Virus record (IMG/VR): IMGVR_UViG_3300030406_001071
Location: 1-22,573 of that record
Strand: one strand, 5' to 3'
Source of the DNA: a virus
Length of the DNA stretch: 22,573 nt
Positions 15,775 through 22,046 of the stretch are shown in pieces. How positions within the stretch are numbered: the first letter of the stretch is position 1; each line of letters begins with the position of its first letter. A program made the position numbers and the translations under genes. A model generated the notes under the pieces. That model worked only from the letters and a program-made list of their open reading frames with translations, was not told where the DNA came from and did not search any database.

Positions 15775-17329
15775 CCATTGCTCCCTGTTGAGTCTGTGCA
15801 TACTGTTGTGCCAAGGCCACAAGCTGTCTGCGTTCCTCAAGGTCGCGGATCAATGAATCTGGCACACCGAACTTCTTGCCCAAGTATGCTGCTGTTTCTT
15901 CTGAGTCGATCAGAATCTGTACAACCTGTGGGCCAAAGGTTGCTTGAACCAACTCAAGCCAACGTGCCACAGATGTAATGTCTTGGTTCGCCTGTGCCTG
16001 TGCAAGCGGCGATACAGAGCGAACCTTTACTTCCCTGCCATTAATAGTGGGCAGTTCAATACGCCCCTGTTTCTTCAAGATGTACACTACACGCTGAAGA
16101 ACAGGTTGTACCAACTCTGCTTGGAGTCGCCCAAAAGCAGAACCAATACGACGCGACAAGTCGGCCATACGCTCTGCAACTTCTGTTGCAGAAGCTGGGG
16201 TTCTATCAGGATTACCAAGCATGTCATTGTACAAGGCTCTCTTAATATTCAGCCTCATATCAGATAACACAAGGTTAGCTACGTCAAACGAACCAGCAGC
16301 GCGGATTGGTTCCAAGCCACGAGAACCAGCAGCCTTTGGGATGACGGTACCCGGAACAAGACTAATAGTGTCAGGGTTAACTACTCCGTCATCTTCCATC
16401 TGGTAGATACCTGAGATAGCCATTTGCGCGTTCTCAAGTATAAGCTCAATAGTGAGATTCGTAGTTTTAATGGCACTAAGCGCATTGATGAGTGGACCTC
16501 GCCCATAGACCTCGCCACTGCACTTCGACCAGCGGAAGCATATAAAAGGATTTGACCCCACACCACGATACTTTTCCTCTCTGACTACTTCCTTGTTTGT
16601 GCAATCAATAGCGTAAAACAGATAGGCTTCATCGTTCTTTACTGTGTAATCCTTACACACAACCTCAAGGATCTTAACCTTATCATCAGGTGCTGTTCTA
16701 ATCTTATTCTGTAACTTGCTTCCAATCTTTGCATTCTTATACATCAATGGAACATCAGATGCGCGTACCTGACGCTCACGATATACATGATCGATGCGAT
16801 CATCTGGGCCAGTATCCAACACTACATGCGGTAATGGCACAGCAGAAAACACAATCGGATTAATTGCATCGCCTTCAGATACAGACAAAACACCAGTGCC
16901 AACAGCTAGATCAAGGAATGACTCATGCACTTCTTGCCCAAAGTTGCTGTTCTGTATTACCTCAAAGACATACTCAGTTACTTCATCAAGCTCATTATCG
17001 ACGCCTTCACGCGACTCATTTGGGACTTCAGACCCTGCACGAAAGTCTGCCCATCGTGCAAAATTTGGAACCAAACCCTGCTGCAAGCGTGACGCAAACT
17101 CTTGAACACCAACAACGGCTGTCTCATCAAAGATCTTATCATCTCGACGTTGACCAACTGACTCATAGTAAAACGACTCCCTTTGTGGCAGCGCATACTC
17201 ATAGCACTCTTCAAATAAGTCGACAAAGTTCTCTCGCAGAGACTTCGCCTTTTCGTATTTCTTCATGTACATGCCAGCAAGTTTATCGTTGCTGTATGTG
17301 GCTTGTCCGACGTCAGTATTTACAATCAT
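15746..17329 (-). CDS. Portal (head-to-tail connector) protein, T7 gp8-like (527 aa)
   Basis: A 527-aa protein of the head-tail connector family, close in length to T7 gp8 (536 aa). Characteristic segments are KSLRENFVDLFEECYEYALP near the N-terminus, DETAVVGVQEFASRLQQGLV, FLDLAVGTGVLSVSEGDAIN, then the clip region around 'PFICFRWSKCSGEVYGRGPL' and MLGNPDRTPASATEVAERMA leading into the crown helices. It forms the dodecameric ring at the unique vertex through which DNA is packaged by the terminase encoded just upstream and to which the gp11-like adaptor binds. Its ATG overlaps the stop of the 72-aa gene (ATGA), a coupling signal. The C-terminal 29 nt overlap the next gene. Confidence 0.95.
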   Translation of the reverse strand: MIVNTDVGQATYSNDKLAGMYMKKYEKAKSLRENFVDLFEECYEYALPQRESFYYESVGQRRDDKIFDETAVVGVQEFASRLQQGLVPNFARWADFRAGSEVPNESREGVDNELDEVTEYVFEVIQNSNFGQEVHESFLDLAVGTGVLSVSEGDAINPIVFSAVPLPHVVLDTGPDDRIDHVYRERQVRASDVPLMYKNAKIGSKLQNKIRTAPDDKVKILEVVCKDYTVKNDEAYLFYAIDCTNKEVVREEKYRGVGSNPFICFRWSKCSGEVYGRGPLINALSAIKTTNLTIELILENAQMAISGIYQMEDDGVVNPDTISLVPGTVIPKAAGSRGLEPIRAAGSFDVANLVLSDMRLNIKRALYNDMLGNPDRTPASATEVAERMADLSRRIGSAFGRLQAELVQPVLQRVVYILKKQGRIELPTINGREVKVRSVSPLAQAQANQDITSVARWLELVQATFGPQVVQILIDSEETAAYLGKKFGVPDSLIRDLEERRQLVALAQQYAQTQQGAMGGAEQLPQS

Positions 17330-17544
17330 CTGTCATACTCATTGAAATAGCCCATGCCACCGCCAGAACCAGTAATTAAAGAACGGCGTCCAGAACCTCG
17401 CGTAGTAGCTTCTACAGATTGAGCAAGCACATCAGCTTTACGCTGCCTTCTTTCTGCAAGGGCAGTGCGTTGCCTTTCTTCTCTTTCAGCTTCAGCAGCA
17501 GGATCAACTGCTGGACCACTTGGGCCACTGCCACCAATGCACAT
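17326..17544 (-). CDS. MCxGG small protein between large terminase and portal (72 aa)
   Basis: A 72-aa protein starting MCIGGSGPSGPAVDPAAEAE. It has a central Arg/Glu/Ala helix (REERQRTALAERRQRKADVL) and a C-terminal GRRSLITGSGGGMGYFNEYD. I recall this 'MCxGG ... GRRSL(L/I)TG..GG.GY' architecture as a small conserved protein beside portals in many podoviruses. No function is established to my knowledge. AAGGAG lies 6 nt before the ATG. Its stop overlaps the portal start. The 227-aa protein further upstream begins MCTGG and ends in a GGGRR-containing tail, so the window may hold two members of one family. Confidence 0.75.
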   Translation of the reverse strand: MCIGGSGPSGPAVDPAAEAEREERQRTALAERRQRKADVLAQSVEATTRGSGRRSLITGSGGGMGYFNEYDR

Positions 17545-17573
17545 ATCAGTCTCCTTTATTAACCTGTATCATC

Positions 17574-19112
17574 TTACATCCTTGCCCACAAGCCGCTGCG
17601 TTTTGGCTTCTTAGCTTTACGAGCAAAGACATCATATTCTTTTTTAGCATTAAACGCCCTCAATGGCTTTTGACCAGAGATAAGCTGACGCCCTTCACCA
17701 GCACCCAACATCAAATATTGCAAAGCATCATGTATGTGCGAGTACATGTTTTTTTCTGGCTTGTCATCAAACCTTTCACCAGATACCTGCAAACGCTTGT
17801 AGCTATAGCCACCCTCAAAACCCTTGATGAGCGTAGGACAACGGCGATCAATTAAGAACGCTGGTCTGCCATCTACCATCTTGTTCAAGTTGCTAGATAC
17901 AGACTCAAGGCGCAGATCTACCGAGTTGCTGTGTGTAGGCTGTGCGCGTAGACCAGCACCACGCAAAATCTGGAACGGTGTGCTTTCATCAGTCTGCGCA
18001 CGGAAATCACCCGCAGGATCGCCAAAAATATGCACATCAAGATTGCCAAAACGAGTAGCAATTTCTTGGCGCAGCATCTCGGCAAAACGCACAATACCCA
18101 TGTCTATTGCCACAATCTCAGATTGGATTAGCCATCTGCCACGCACTTTCTGACCAAACACAGCAGCCGGTGTAAGACCAAAGTCGATGCCAATATACAA
18201 CGGTATGCCATCGGCAATCGGAATCTCCTCTGTTGCAACATGTGTTTCAACATTGAACATCGGATAAACAGGCTTGCCCTCTTGGATAGCGCCAAGACGA
18301 TTCATTACATACACATCAATCCAAGACTTTGTTTTACCTCGGATCAGATTTGGGTAATAACTTTCGAGCATATTCTTGGCGTTCTCAGCGCCAGTATTCT
18401 TGGCATAGTCCAAGACATTGCCGTTCTTATCCAATGCTTCCTTCATGCCAGACGGCTGCACATAGAAGTTCCAGTTGTCTGGCTTGACCAGCATACGCGC
18501 TTGCTCATGAGGGATGTGGTCAGGGACAGGTACCTCGCCAGACATAATGGGCCACCAATGATCTTCCTCTGGCGCGTTTGTATCGGCAATCACCCCTGAC
18601 CACGATGGCCCCCCATCACGCATGGAAGGGAAGCGACCCACGCGCATGGTACAGGCATCAATAATAGACTTCGGCACTTCTCTAGCCTCGTTAATCCAGA
18701 TGCCAGTAAGTTCCAGTGACAGCAGCTTTTTCACATCTTCTGGGCGATCAAGGGCCAAGAAGATAACCTCAAGTTCAAGATCTGCTTGTTTGATAATGTG
18801 CGTGTATGGCACTGACCACATAAACTTGCCCCACTGATCCTCTGGGAACCAGTCAAGCCAAGTCTTGATTGTCGTTGTTCTAAGCTGTGGGTTGGTGTTT
18901 CGGATGATTGCCCACCGGCTGCGCCGGATACCATCTTTGTTTGGCTTCTGCTGTAATGCACGACGGAAGACTTCAACGCAGCAAGCAACCGACTTACCAG
19001 AGCCTACCGGCCCCCTAATGCCACGAAAGAACATATCGTCTTTCATAAATGCTTTGAGGACTTTGCCGTCAGGCTTATAGCTAAAGTTGGTCAACCTTCT
19101 GATCCTTGCCAA
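17574..19112 (-). CDS. terL: Terminase large subunit (packaging ATPase / nuclease), 512 aa
   Basis: The DNA-packaging motor protein. The ATPase domain has Walker A GPVGSGKS (residues 34-41) and a Walker B strand LTGIWINEAREVP with presumed catalytic E142; Asn replaces the usual Asp before it. The RNase H-like nuclease domain shows its three acidic sites: D310 in LYIGIDFGLTP, D365 in HIFGDPAGDFRAQTDE and D462 in YSHIHDALQYL. No ATG exists before residue 23. I give the longest TTG start (19112), but a TTG at 19094 has a better Shine-Dalgarno (AAGGA, 8 nt away) and keeps the conserved NFSYKPDG start, so the true protein may be 506 aa. It overlaps the 64-aa gene. Confidence 0.96.
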   Translation of the reverse strand: MARIRRLTNFSYKPDGKVLKAFMKDDMFFRGIRGPVGSGKSVACCVEVFRRALQQKPNKDGIRRSRWAIIRNTNPQLRTTTIKTWLDWFPEDQWGKFMWSVPYTHIIKQADLELEVIFLALDRPEDVKKLLSLELTGIWINEAREVPKSIIDACTMRVGRFPSMRDGGPSWSGVIADTNAPEEDHWWPIMSGEVPVPDHIPHEQARMLVKPDNWNFYVQPSGMKEALDKNGNVLDYAKNTGAENAKNMLESYYPNLIRGKTKSWIDVYVMNRLGAIQEGKPVYPMFNVETHVATEEIPIADGIPLYIGIDFGLTPAAVFGQKVRGRWLIQSEIVAIDMGIVRFAEMLRQEIATRFGNLDVHIFGDPAGDFRAQTDESTPFQILRGAGLRAQPTHSNSVDLRLESVSSNLNKMVDGRPAFLIDRRCPTLIKGFEGGYSYKRLQVSGERFDDKPEKNMYSHIHDALQYLMLGAGEGRQLISGQKPLRAFNAKKEYDVFARKAKKPKRSGLWARM

Positions 19113-19275
19113 ACTTAATCATCCGCTCAACCACCTCTGGGCCAATCACAGAGATTACCTTGTCGGCTTCGCGATCAGTACAAAACTCTTCTGGATGGTG
19201 AACAAGGTGTACTTTCTTCACCACCCTTCGCAAGATCTCTCGCTCTTCTGGTTTGAGCGTGTGTAGAAAACTCAT
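19081..19275 (-). CDS. Hypothetical protein upstream of large terminase (64 aa)
   Basis: A 64-aa protein beginning MSFLHTLKPEEREILRRVVK. It is mostly helical and strongly charged, with VHLVHHPEEFCTDREADKVI and 'VERMIKFGKDQKVDQL' at the end. Its ATG overlaps the previous gene's stop (ATGA), and its 3' end overlaps the large terminase start. The tight coupling, and the finding of similar short proteins before terminases in related phages (recalled, not searched), support that it is real. The function is not recognised; a terminase-associated factor is possible. Confidence 0.7.
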   Translation of the reverse strand: MSFLHTLKPEEREILRRVVKKVHLVHHPEEFCTDREADKVISVIGPEVVERMIKFGKDQKVDQL

Positions 19276-19523
19276 CTGTAACTCGCAGTCTTTTTAGCAA
19301 TGCTCTTTGGTTGCTTTGAGAACTGCTTGCCTCGACGTAGGGCAGCACGTTTCTTCCGACTAGTGCGCTGATACTCCTCGTCACTCAGGGCAGAGATGGC
19401 GGCAGCAGGGAGATACCGCTCACCAGTAGCCTTGCTGCCCTGAGTGCTAGGCTTCCCTGACTTGGTACGCCACTTCTGGCGTGTCCATGCTCTCAAGGAT
19501 TTCTGTGAAGCTGCTAGTACCAT
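19272..19523 (-). CDS. Basic conserved phage protein with KWRTKSGKPS motif (83 aa)
   Basis: An 83-aa, highly basic protein. Residues 10-40 read RAWTRQKWRTKSGKPSTQG, then KATGERYLPAAAISALSDEE and YQRTSRKKRAALRRGKQF, ending in a KQPKSIAKKT basic tail. I recognise this as a small conserved family in marine phages (I believe DUF5872, moderate confidence), with no known enzymatic role. The basic content suggests nucleic-acid contact. Its coding sequence contains a perfect 12-bp inverted repeat (19382-19446). The stop overlaps the start of the 64-aa gene. The start lies after a tandem GGAATAATGGAATA leader. Confidence 0.75.
   Translation of the reverse strand: MVLAASQKSLRAWTRQKWRTKSGKPSTQGSKATGERYLPAAAISALSDEEYQRTSRKKRAALRRGKQFSKQPKSIAKKTASYR
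19382..19446. repeat. 12-bp perfect inverted repeat inside the 83-aa gene
   Basis: CACTCAGGGCAG (19382-19393) is the exact reverse complement of CTGCCCTGAGTG (19435-19446), with a 41-nt spacer. The spacer itself has a smaller GCGG / CCGC pair. The arms lie in coding sequence. Confidence 0.85.
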
Positions 19524-19592
19524 TATTCCATTATTCCTGTGTTTAGGGTTGGAATATACGAATATTAGTTCGTGTACCCACCGCCAGCTTTT

Positions 19593-19856
19593 TTATACAA
19601 CAGGGCTAGCCTTTGCGCTTTTCTTGCTGACCACTGACCCGGCCTTCCGCCCTTTCCCTCGCGTTTTACGCGGTTGAACAGACGCCTCCTCAACGTTGGC
19701 TTCGTGTAGTTCCCCGCTTCGTTCACTGCCATCTTCTATCTCCACTAGACGCTGAGAGTCACGAGTATAAGTAGCACCAGACAAAACCCTTCCGTCCGGC
19801 ATAATAAAATACGGCCCATCATAAAGAGTGCCGTCTCTAAATTGATACTTAGGCAC
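19593..19856 (-). CDS. Hypothetical protein MPKYQFRDG type (87 aa)
   Basis: The frame is open to a TTG at 19877, but the GTG at 19856 gives the natural-looking start MPKYQFRDGTLYDGPYFIMP and a short 8-nt overlap with the 50-aa gene. The product has a compact N-terminal beta part (LYDGPYFIMPDGRVLSGATY, then TRDSQRLVEI) and a Lys/Arg-rich disordered tail (KTRGKGRKAGSVVSKKSAK). I recall this 'MPKY.F.DG..Y.GP...MPDG...SG' pattern from small marine phage proteins in the terminase region. The function is unknown; the basic tail suggests DNA binding. Confidence 0.65.
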   Translation of the reverse strand: MPKYQFRDGTLYDGPYFIMPDGRVLSGATYTRDSQRLVEIEDGSERSGELHEANVEEASVQPRKTRGKGRKAGSVVSKKSAKASPVV

Positions 19857-20001
19857 TGCGCATCTTGGCTTTAACAATTTTATCCTGTAGATCCTGCGGC
19901 AGCTTCTTTTGTGCAGAAGTTAGCAAAGAACGAGCAGCCTTCTTGGCTTTCTTCTTTCCCGCAGGTGTATAAGCAAACTTCTTTCCCATTACATTAGGCA
20001 T
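19849..20001 (-). CDS. Very small basic protein MPNVMGKKF (50 aa)
   Basis: A 50-codon frame with ATG at 20001 and TAA at 19849-19851. The product starts MPNVMGKKFAYTPAGKKKAK, continues into a helical KLPQDLQDKIVKAKMRSA end, and is strongly basic. GGAG (in GGAGAAATCTA) precedes the ATG. It overlaps the preceding gene by 8 nt and the following one by 8 nt, and so fits the overlapping operon exactly. The 'MPNVxGKKFxYTPxG' start is one I have seen repeatedly as a tiny protein in marine phage genomes. The function is unknown. Confidence 0.72.
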   Translation of the reverse strand: MPNVMGKKFAYTPAGKKKAKKAARSLLTSAQKKLPQDLQDKIVKAKMRSA

Positions 20002-20329
20002 TAGATTTCTCCTTAGAACGCTGGTAAGAGGCTAACAAAGAACGACCCCTGCGTACAGCACTGGCCTTGTCACCACGATGCCCCCATGCCTCTAGTGAGA
20101 GCTTCAATCTGGTCTTCTTCCCATCCCGCATCAATGGCCCCTTGGCGCTGCCCATCCTTACCAAGAAGCTGCCCTTGCGCCGCTTCTTCTGTGGTGTGTC
20201 CGCCTTGGCCTTTACCGGGGCTTTGAGTTTGCCGCCGGTTTCCCGATTGTATGATGCGCGTCCGGCAGCGTTGAGGCCACCTTGAGGGTTCTGTCCTTCC
20301 TTGCGTTGCCATGCCGGTGTCTTTGCCAT
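19994..20329 (-). CDS. Basic conserved protein TPAWQRKEGQNPQGGLN (111 aa)
   Basis: A 111-aa basic protein: MAKTPAWQRKEGQNPQGGLN, then AAGRASYNRETGGKLKAPVK, KKRRKGSFLVRMGSAKGPLM and LSLEAWGHRGDKASAVRRGR. The 'WQRKEGxNPxGGLNxxGRxSYNRETGGxLKxPV' block followed by a 'RRKSFxxRM' block is a conserved phage family (I believe DUF6321, moderate confidence). The function is unknown; the charge suggests nucleic-acid contact. The ATG at 20329 overlaps the previous stop (TGATG), with AGGA 7 nt ahead. A TTG three bases upstream is less likely. Confidence 0.8.
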   Translation of the reverse strand: MAKTPAWQRKEGQNPQGGLNAAGRASYNRETGGKLKAPVKAKADTPQKKRRKGSFLVRMGSAKGPLMRDGKKTRLKLSLEAWGHRGDKASAVRRGRSLLASYQRSKEKSNA

Positions 20330-21012
20330 CAAACGTTCCTAAGATTCACAAGACTCTGACGAGTGCCAAAAGCAGTTCTGCGTCCGCCACCACGCCGACG
20401 ATTCGTCGTCAAAGTACCGCCACCCATCTGAGCAACTTCTACAACAGGCTCCTCAACCTTGGGCTTGGGAGCAGGAGGAGGCGTATCATCCTCTTGCTTC
20501 TTGGGAGCCATCGGATTCATGTCAGGACGCCCAGAGTAAACCCGGCCACCAAAAGGCCCCGGCTCGGTAACGCCAACAATAGAACCAGTCTTGGTCGTCA
20601 CAGGCTTCACACTATAGCTGGGCTTGTCACCCAGCTTGCCAATAGTCGGCGTGTCACTCTTCAACTTATCCATCAAACGAGCAGCAGAGGCAGTGCCAAT
20701 CGTATTCAATATACCGCCAACAGTGCCAGCCTTGCCCAAACCCTTAGTGCCTACAGTAGCCCTAGTCTGTAAATCACCAAGCTGCTCCTTGGTAATGTCA
20801 GAACGACCAGCAAGATTAGCCGCCGCAGTGTCACTGCCAGTAATCGCACGAGCAGCAGCAGGGCTAAGACCGCTAGCAGGTTTGTAACTTACGCCAACCT
20901 CACGCTGCTTGGCAGATGCAGGGCCAGTAAAATCCCTAGCAGCACCCTTGCGGACCCTCGGTGGGTTTAAATTTTCTGATGTCCCCCCGCCGGGGTCTCC
21001 GCCTGTACACAT
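20329..21012 (-). CDS. MCxGG low-complexity protein (227 aa)
   Basis: A 227-aa protein starting MCTGGDPGGGTSENLNPPRV. It is rich in Gly, Ala, Pro, Ser and Lys and probably largely disordered: an AAARAITGSDTAAANLAGRS helix, a GKAGTVGGILNTIGTASAAR segment, a Pro-rich acidic hinge (PPPAPKPKVEEPVVEVAQMG) and a final GGGTLTTNRRRGGGRRTAFG stretch. The MCxGG start and the GRR-containing tail echo the 72-aa protein next to the portal. It lies directly after the small terminase in the leftward unit. Codon use is more GC-rich than in the fibre and ejection genes. A virion or packaging accessory role is possible; I cannot identify the function. Confidence 0.75.
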   Translation of the reverse strand: MCTGGDPGGGTSENLNPPRVRKGAARDFTGPASAKQREVGVSYKPASGLSPAAARAITGSDTAAANLAGRSDITKEQLGDLQTRATVGTKGLGKAGTVGGILNTIGTASAARLMDKLKSDTPTIGKLGDKPSYSVKPVTTKTGSIVGVTEPGPFGGRVYSGRPDMNPMAPKKQEDDTPPPAPKPKVEEPVVEVAQMGGGTLTTNRRRGGGRRTAFGTRQSLVNLRNV

Positions 21013-21084
21013 GCTTTTTTTGCCTCTAATGTCTGTGTGGTACTACGTCACACTGGCATAGCCACACTTTTGGGGGCACCCCCA

Positions 21085-21456
21085 CTATGTCAGGTCTATG
21101 CTCACCTTAATTTCCCCAGCATGCAAGTGCATCTGCTTATCGGCTGGCTTGAAGCCAGCACGATCGAGTATGTCCTTGCTAGCTTCTAGCTGGACATACT
21201 CGGACTTAGCGCCTCGCGCTAAGCCAAGCAGCTTAGCAGCAGCCGTCGTAGCATGTAGTCCAAGACTCTCACCGACTCTTGTCATCATGTACTGCTGCAC
21301 ATGCGGCTGTCGCAAAGCCTTACTGGCACTCACTCTCCCGGCTTCACCCTCTGCGTATCCGGCTTTGCCAGCCGCTTCCTTGATGCTACATCCATCAGCT
21401 ACGAGCGTATCCACCAGAGCCATCTGTTTATCGGTTAGTATCTTAGCTACTGTCAT
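21085..21456 (-). CDS. terS: Terminase small subunit-like DNA-binding protein (123 aa)
   Basis: Starting at ATG 21456 the protein reads MTVAKILTDKQMALVDTLVA. A helix-turn-helix of the small-terminase type follows (GCSIKEAAGKAGYAEGEAGR, then VSASKALRQPHVQQYMM), a helical oligomerisation region (LHATTAAAKLLGLARGAKSE), and LEASKDILDRAGFKPADKQM near the C-terminus. In this family it recognises the viral packaging site and hands DNA to the large subunit. An in-frame ATG at 21519 would add 21 residues (MGLTDRQVWGGTQGGQQSGL and onward) spanning two G7 tracts. I prefer 21456 because the family normally begins just before the LTDKQ motif, though its Shine-Dalgarno (AGG, 7 nt) is weak. Three consecutive hairpins lie within the 3' half of the gene. 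Confidence 0.82.
   Translation of the reverse strand: MTVAKILTDKQMALVDTLVADGCSIKEAAGKAGYAEGEAGRVSASKALRQPHVQQYMMTRVGESLGLHATTAAAKLLGLARGAKSEYVQLEASKDILDRAGFKPADKQMHLHAGEIKVSIDLT
21143..21223. repeat. Cluster of three perfect inverted repeats inside terS
   Basis: Repeat 1 is GCTGGCTT / AAGCCAGC around a single G (21143-21159). Repeat 2 is CGAGTATGTCC / GGACATACTCG (21165-21175 and 21192-21202), enclosing an inner GCTAG / CTAGC with a CTT loop. Repeat 3 is CTTAGCGC / GCGCTAAG with a CTC loop (21205-21223). They are separated by 5 and 2 nt. Confidence 0.9.
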
Positions 21457-21474
21457 GTTCAAACCTGACTGTTG

Positions 21475-21494
21475 CCCCCCCTGTGTTCCCCCCC
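21475..21494 (-). other. Two G7 tracts upstream of terS
   Basis: The minus strand carries seven consecutive G at 21494-21488 and again at 21481-21475, separated by AACACA. They lie 19-38 bases upstream of the preferred terS ATG and would be in frame if the upstream ATG (21519) were used. Confidence 0.7.
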
Positions 21495-21507
21495 AGACTT
21501 GCCGATC

Positions 21508-21527
21508 TGTCAACCCCATGTCAACCC
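21508..21527 (-). promoter_or_regulatory. Tandem GGGTTGACA direct repeats upstream of terS
   Basis: The minus strand reads GGGTTGACA at 21527-21519 and again at 21516-21508, an 11-base (one helical turn) spacing. Each contains a consensus -35-like TTGACA, but I find no acceptable -10 at 16-18 bases. An operator or activator site for the leftward late unit is therefore at least as likely as a sigma-70 promoter. Confidence 0.4.
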
Positions 21528-21557
21528 ACTAAATGCAAATATATCTCACTCAGCCCT

Positions 21558-21782
21558 TCAGCACCTGTTCTGTGCGCGTGGCCTATGTACGCGCCAGCGG
21601 CCGTTGCGACAGCACAGCAGTCTGTAGACTGCTGCACTGACGGACGTTGCGCGGCGCATTGCAACACGCGCAGGACACGGGGGATATATCCTCACAAATA
21701 CCTGCACATACACAAAAGAGCAGACTGCGAGAAAAGCTGGCGGCCAGAACCTTGACAAGTCCACATTTGCTAGCATTGACAT
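21558..21782 (-). CDS. Doubtful small membrane-type protein (74 aa)
   Basis: The ATG at 21782 has AGGAG 4 nt ahead (or 10 nt ahead of the next ATG at 21776). The product would start MSMLANVDLSRF and contain one hydrophobic segment (WPPAFLAVCSFVYVQVFVRI), followed by an Arg/Cys-rich tail. Against it, the tail (LLCCRNGRWRVHRPRAQNRC) has the amino-acid bias of non-coding GC-rich DNA, and a strong dyad lies inside it. If real, a holin-like or small envelope protein would be possible, but the frame could equally be chance. Confidence 0.25.
   Translation of the reverse strand: MSMLANVDLSRFWPPAFLAVCSFVYVQVFVRIYPPCPARVAMRRATSVSAAVYRLLCCRNGRWRVHRPRAQNRC
21615..21634. repeat. 9-bp dyad CAGCAGTCT / AGACTGCTG
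   Basis: A perfect inverted repeat with a 2-bp centre. It could be a dimeric repressor operator as DNA, or an 8-bp hairpin with a TGTA loop as RNA. Confidence 0.6.
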
Positions 21783-21899
21783 AGCACTCCTAACCAAAGA
21801 AACGACCCAATCCGCCAAGAACAACCAACGCATCACAGCGGCCTCTTTGCACCCGCGCTGGTCGCGCGTATCAAGTCTCGCCCATGCTCAGTTTGCTGC

Positions 21900-21979
21900 C
21901 CAGCCCGCGCTTATTGGCCCGCGCTTTTATTTGCGCTGCCGCGCAAGCGGGCCGGTGCGCATCCGCGCAAGCGGGCTGG
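21900..21979. repeat. Two-tier GC-rich palindrome with direct repeats
   Basis: The outer arms CCAGCCCGC (21900-21908) and GCGGGCTGG (21971-21979) are perfect complements. Nested inside, GGCCCGC (21916-21922) pairs with GCGGGCC (21947-21953), and TTGCGC / GCGCAA pair around a TGCC loop (21931-21946), leaving an 8-nt bulge. The arms derive from direct repeats: GCCCGCGCTT twice (21903, 21917) and CCGCGCAAGCGGGC twice (21939, 21963; 24-bp period). Confidence 0.8.
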
Positions 21980-22046
21980 ATCAAACTGGCATGCCGGCCG
22001 AGCCTGACTTGATTGCAGAGGCTGCTGTGATTGCGGGTTGTTCGTA

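Noticed and set aside
15775-15840. Upstream ATG extension of the 87-aa gene between portal and scaffold
   Set aside because: It would lie wholly inside the portal gene, while the GTG at 15774 has AGGGAG at ideal spacing.
20616-20636. AGCTGGG / CCCAGCT hairpin in the 227-aa gene
   Set aside because: 7-bp stem with a 7-nt loop; alone not above chance expectation.
20311-20772. Plus-strand open frame of 153 codons
   Set aside because: Antisense of the 227-aa gene; Arg/Ser/Thr bias typical of shadow frames in GC-richer DNA.
21071-21084. TGGGG / CCCCA hairpin after terS
   Set aside because: Only 5 bp and followed on the coding (minus) strand by A rather than U residues, so not a terminator.
21098-21532. 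Plus-strand open frame of 144 codons
   Set aside because: Antisense of terS over its whole length; the terS frame has a recognisable helix-turn-helix.
21752-21781. Two TTGACA hexamers as sigma-70 promoters for the rightward gene
   Set aside because: No acceptable -10 hexamer lies 16-18 bases downstream of either, so I list them only as part of the control region.
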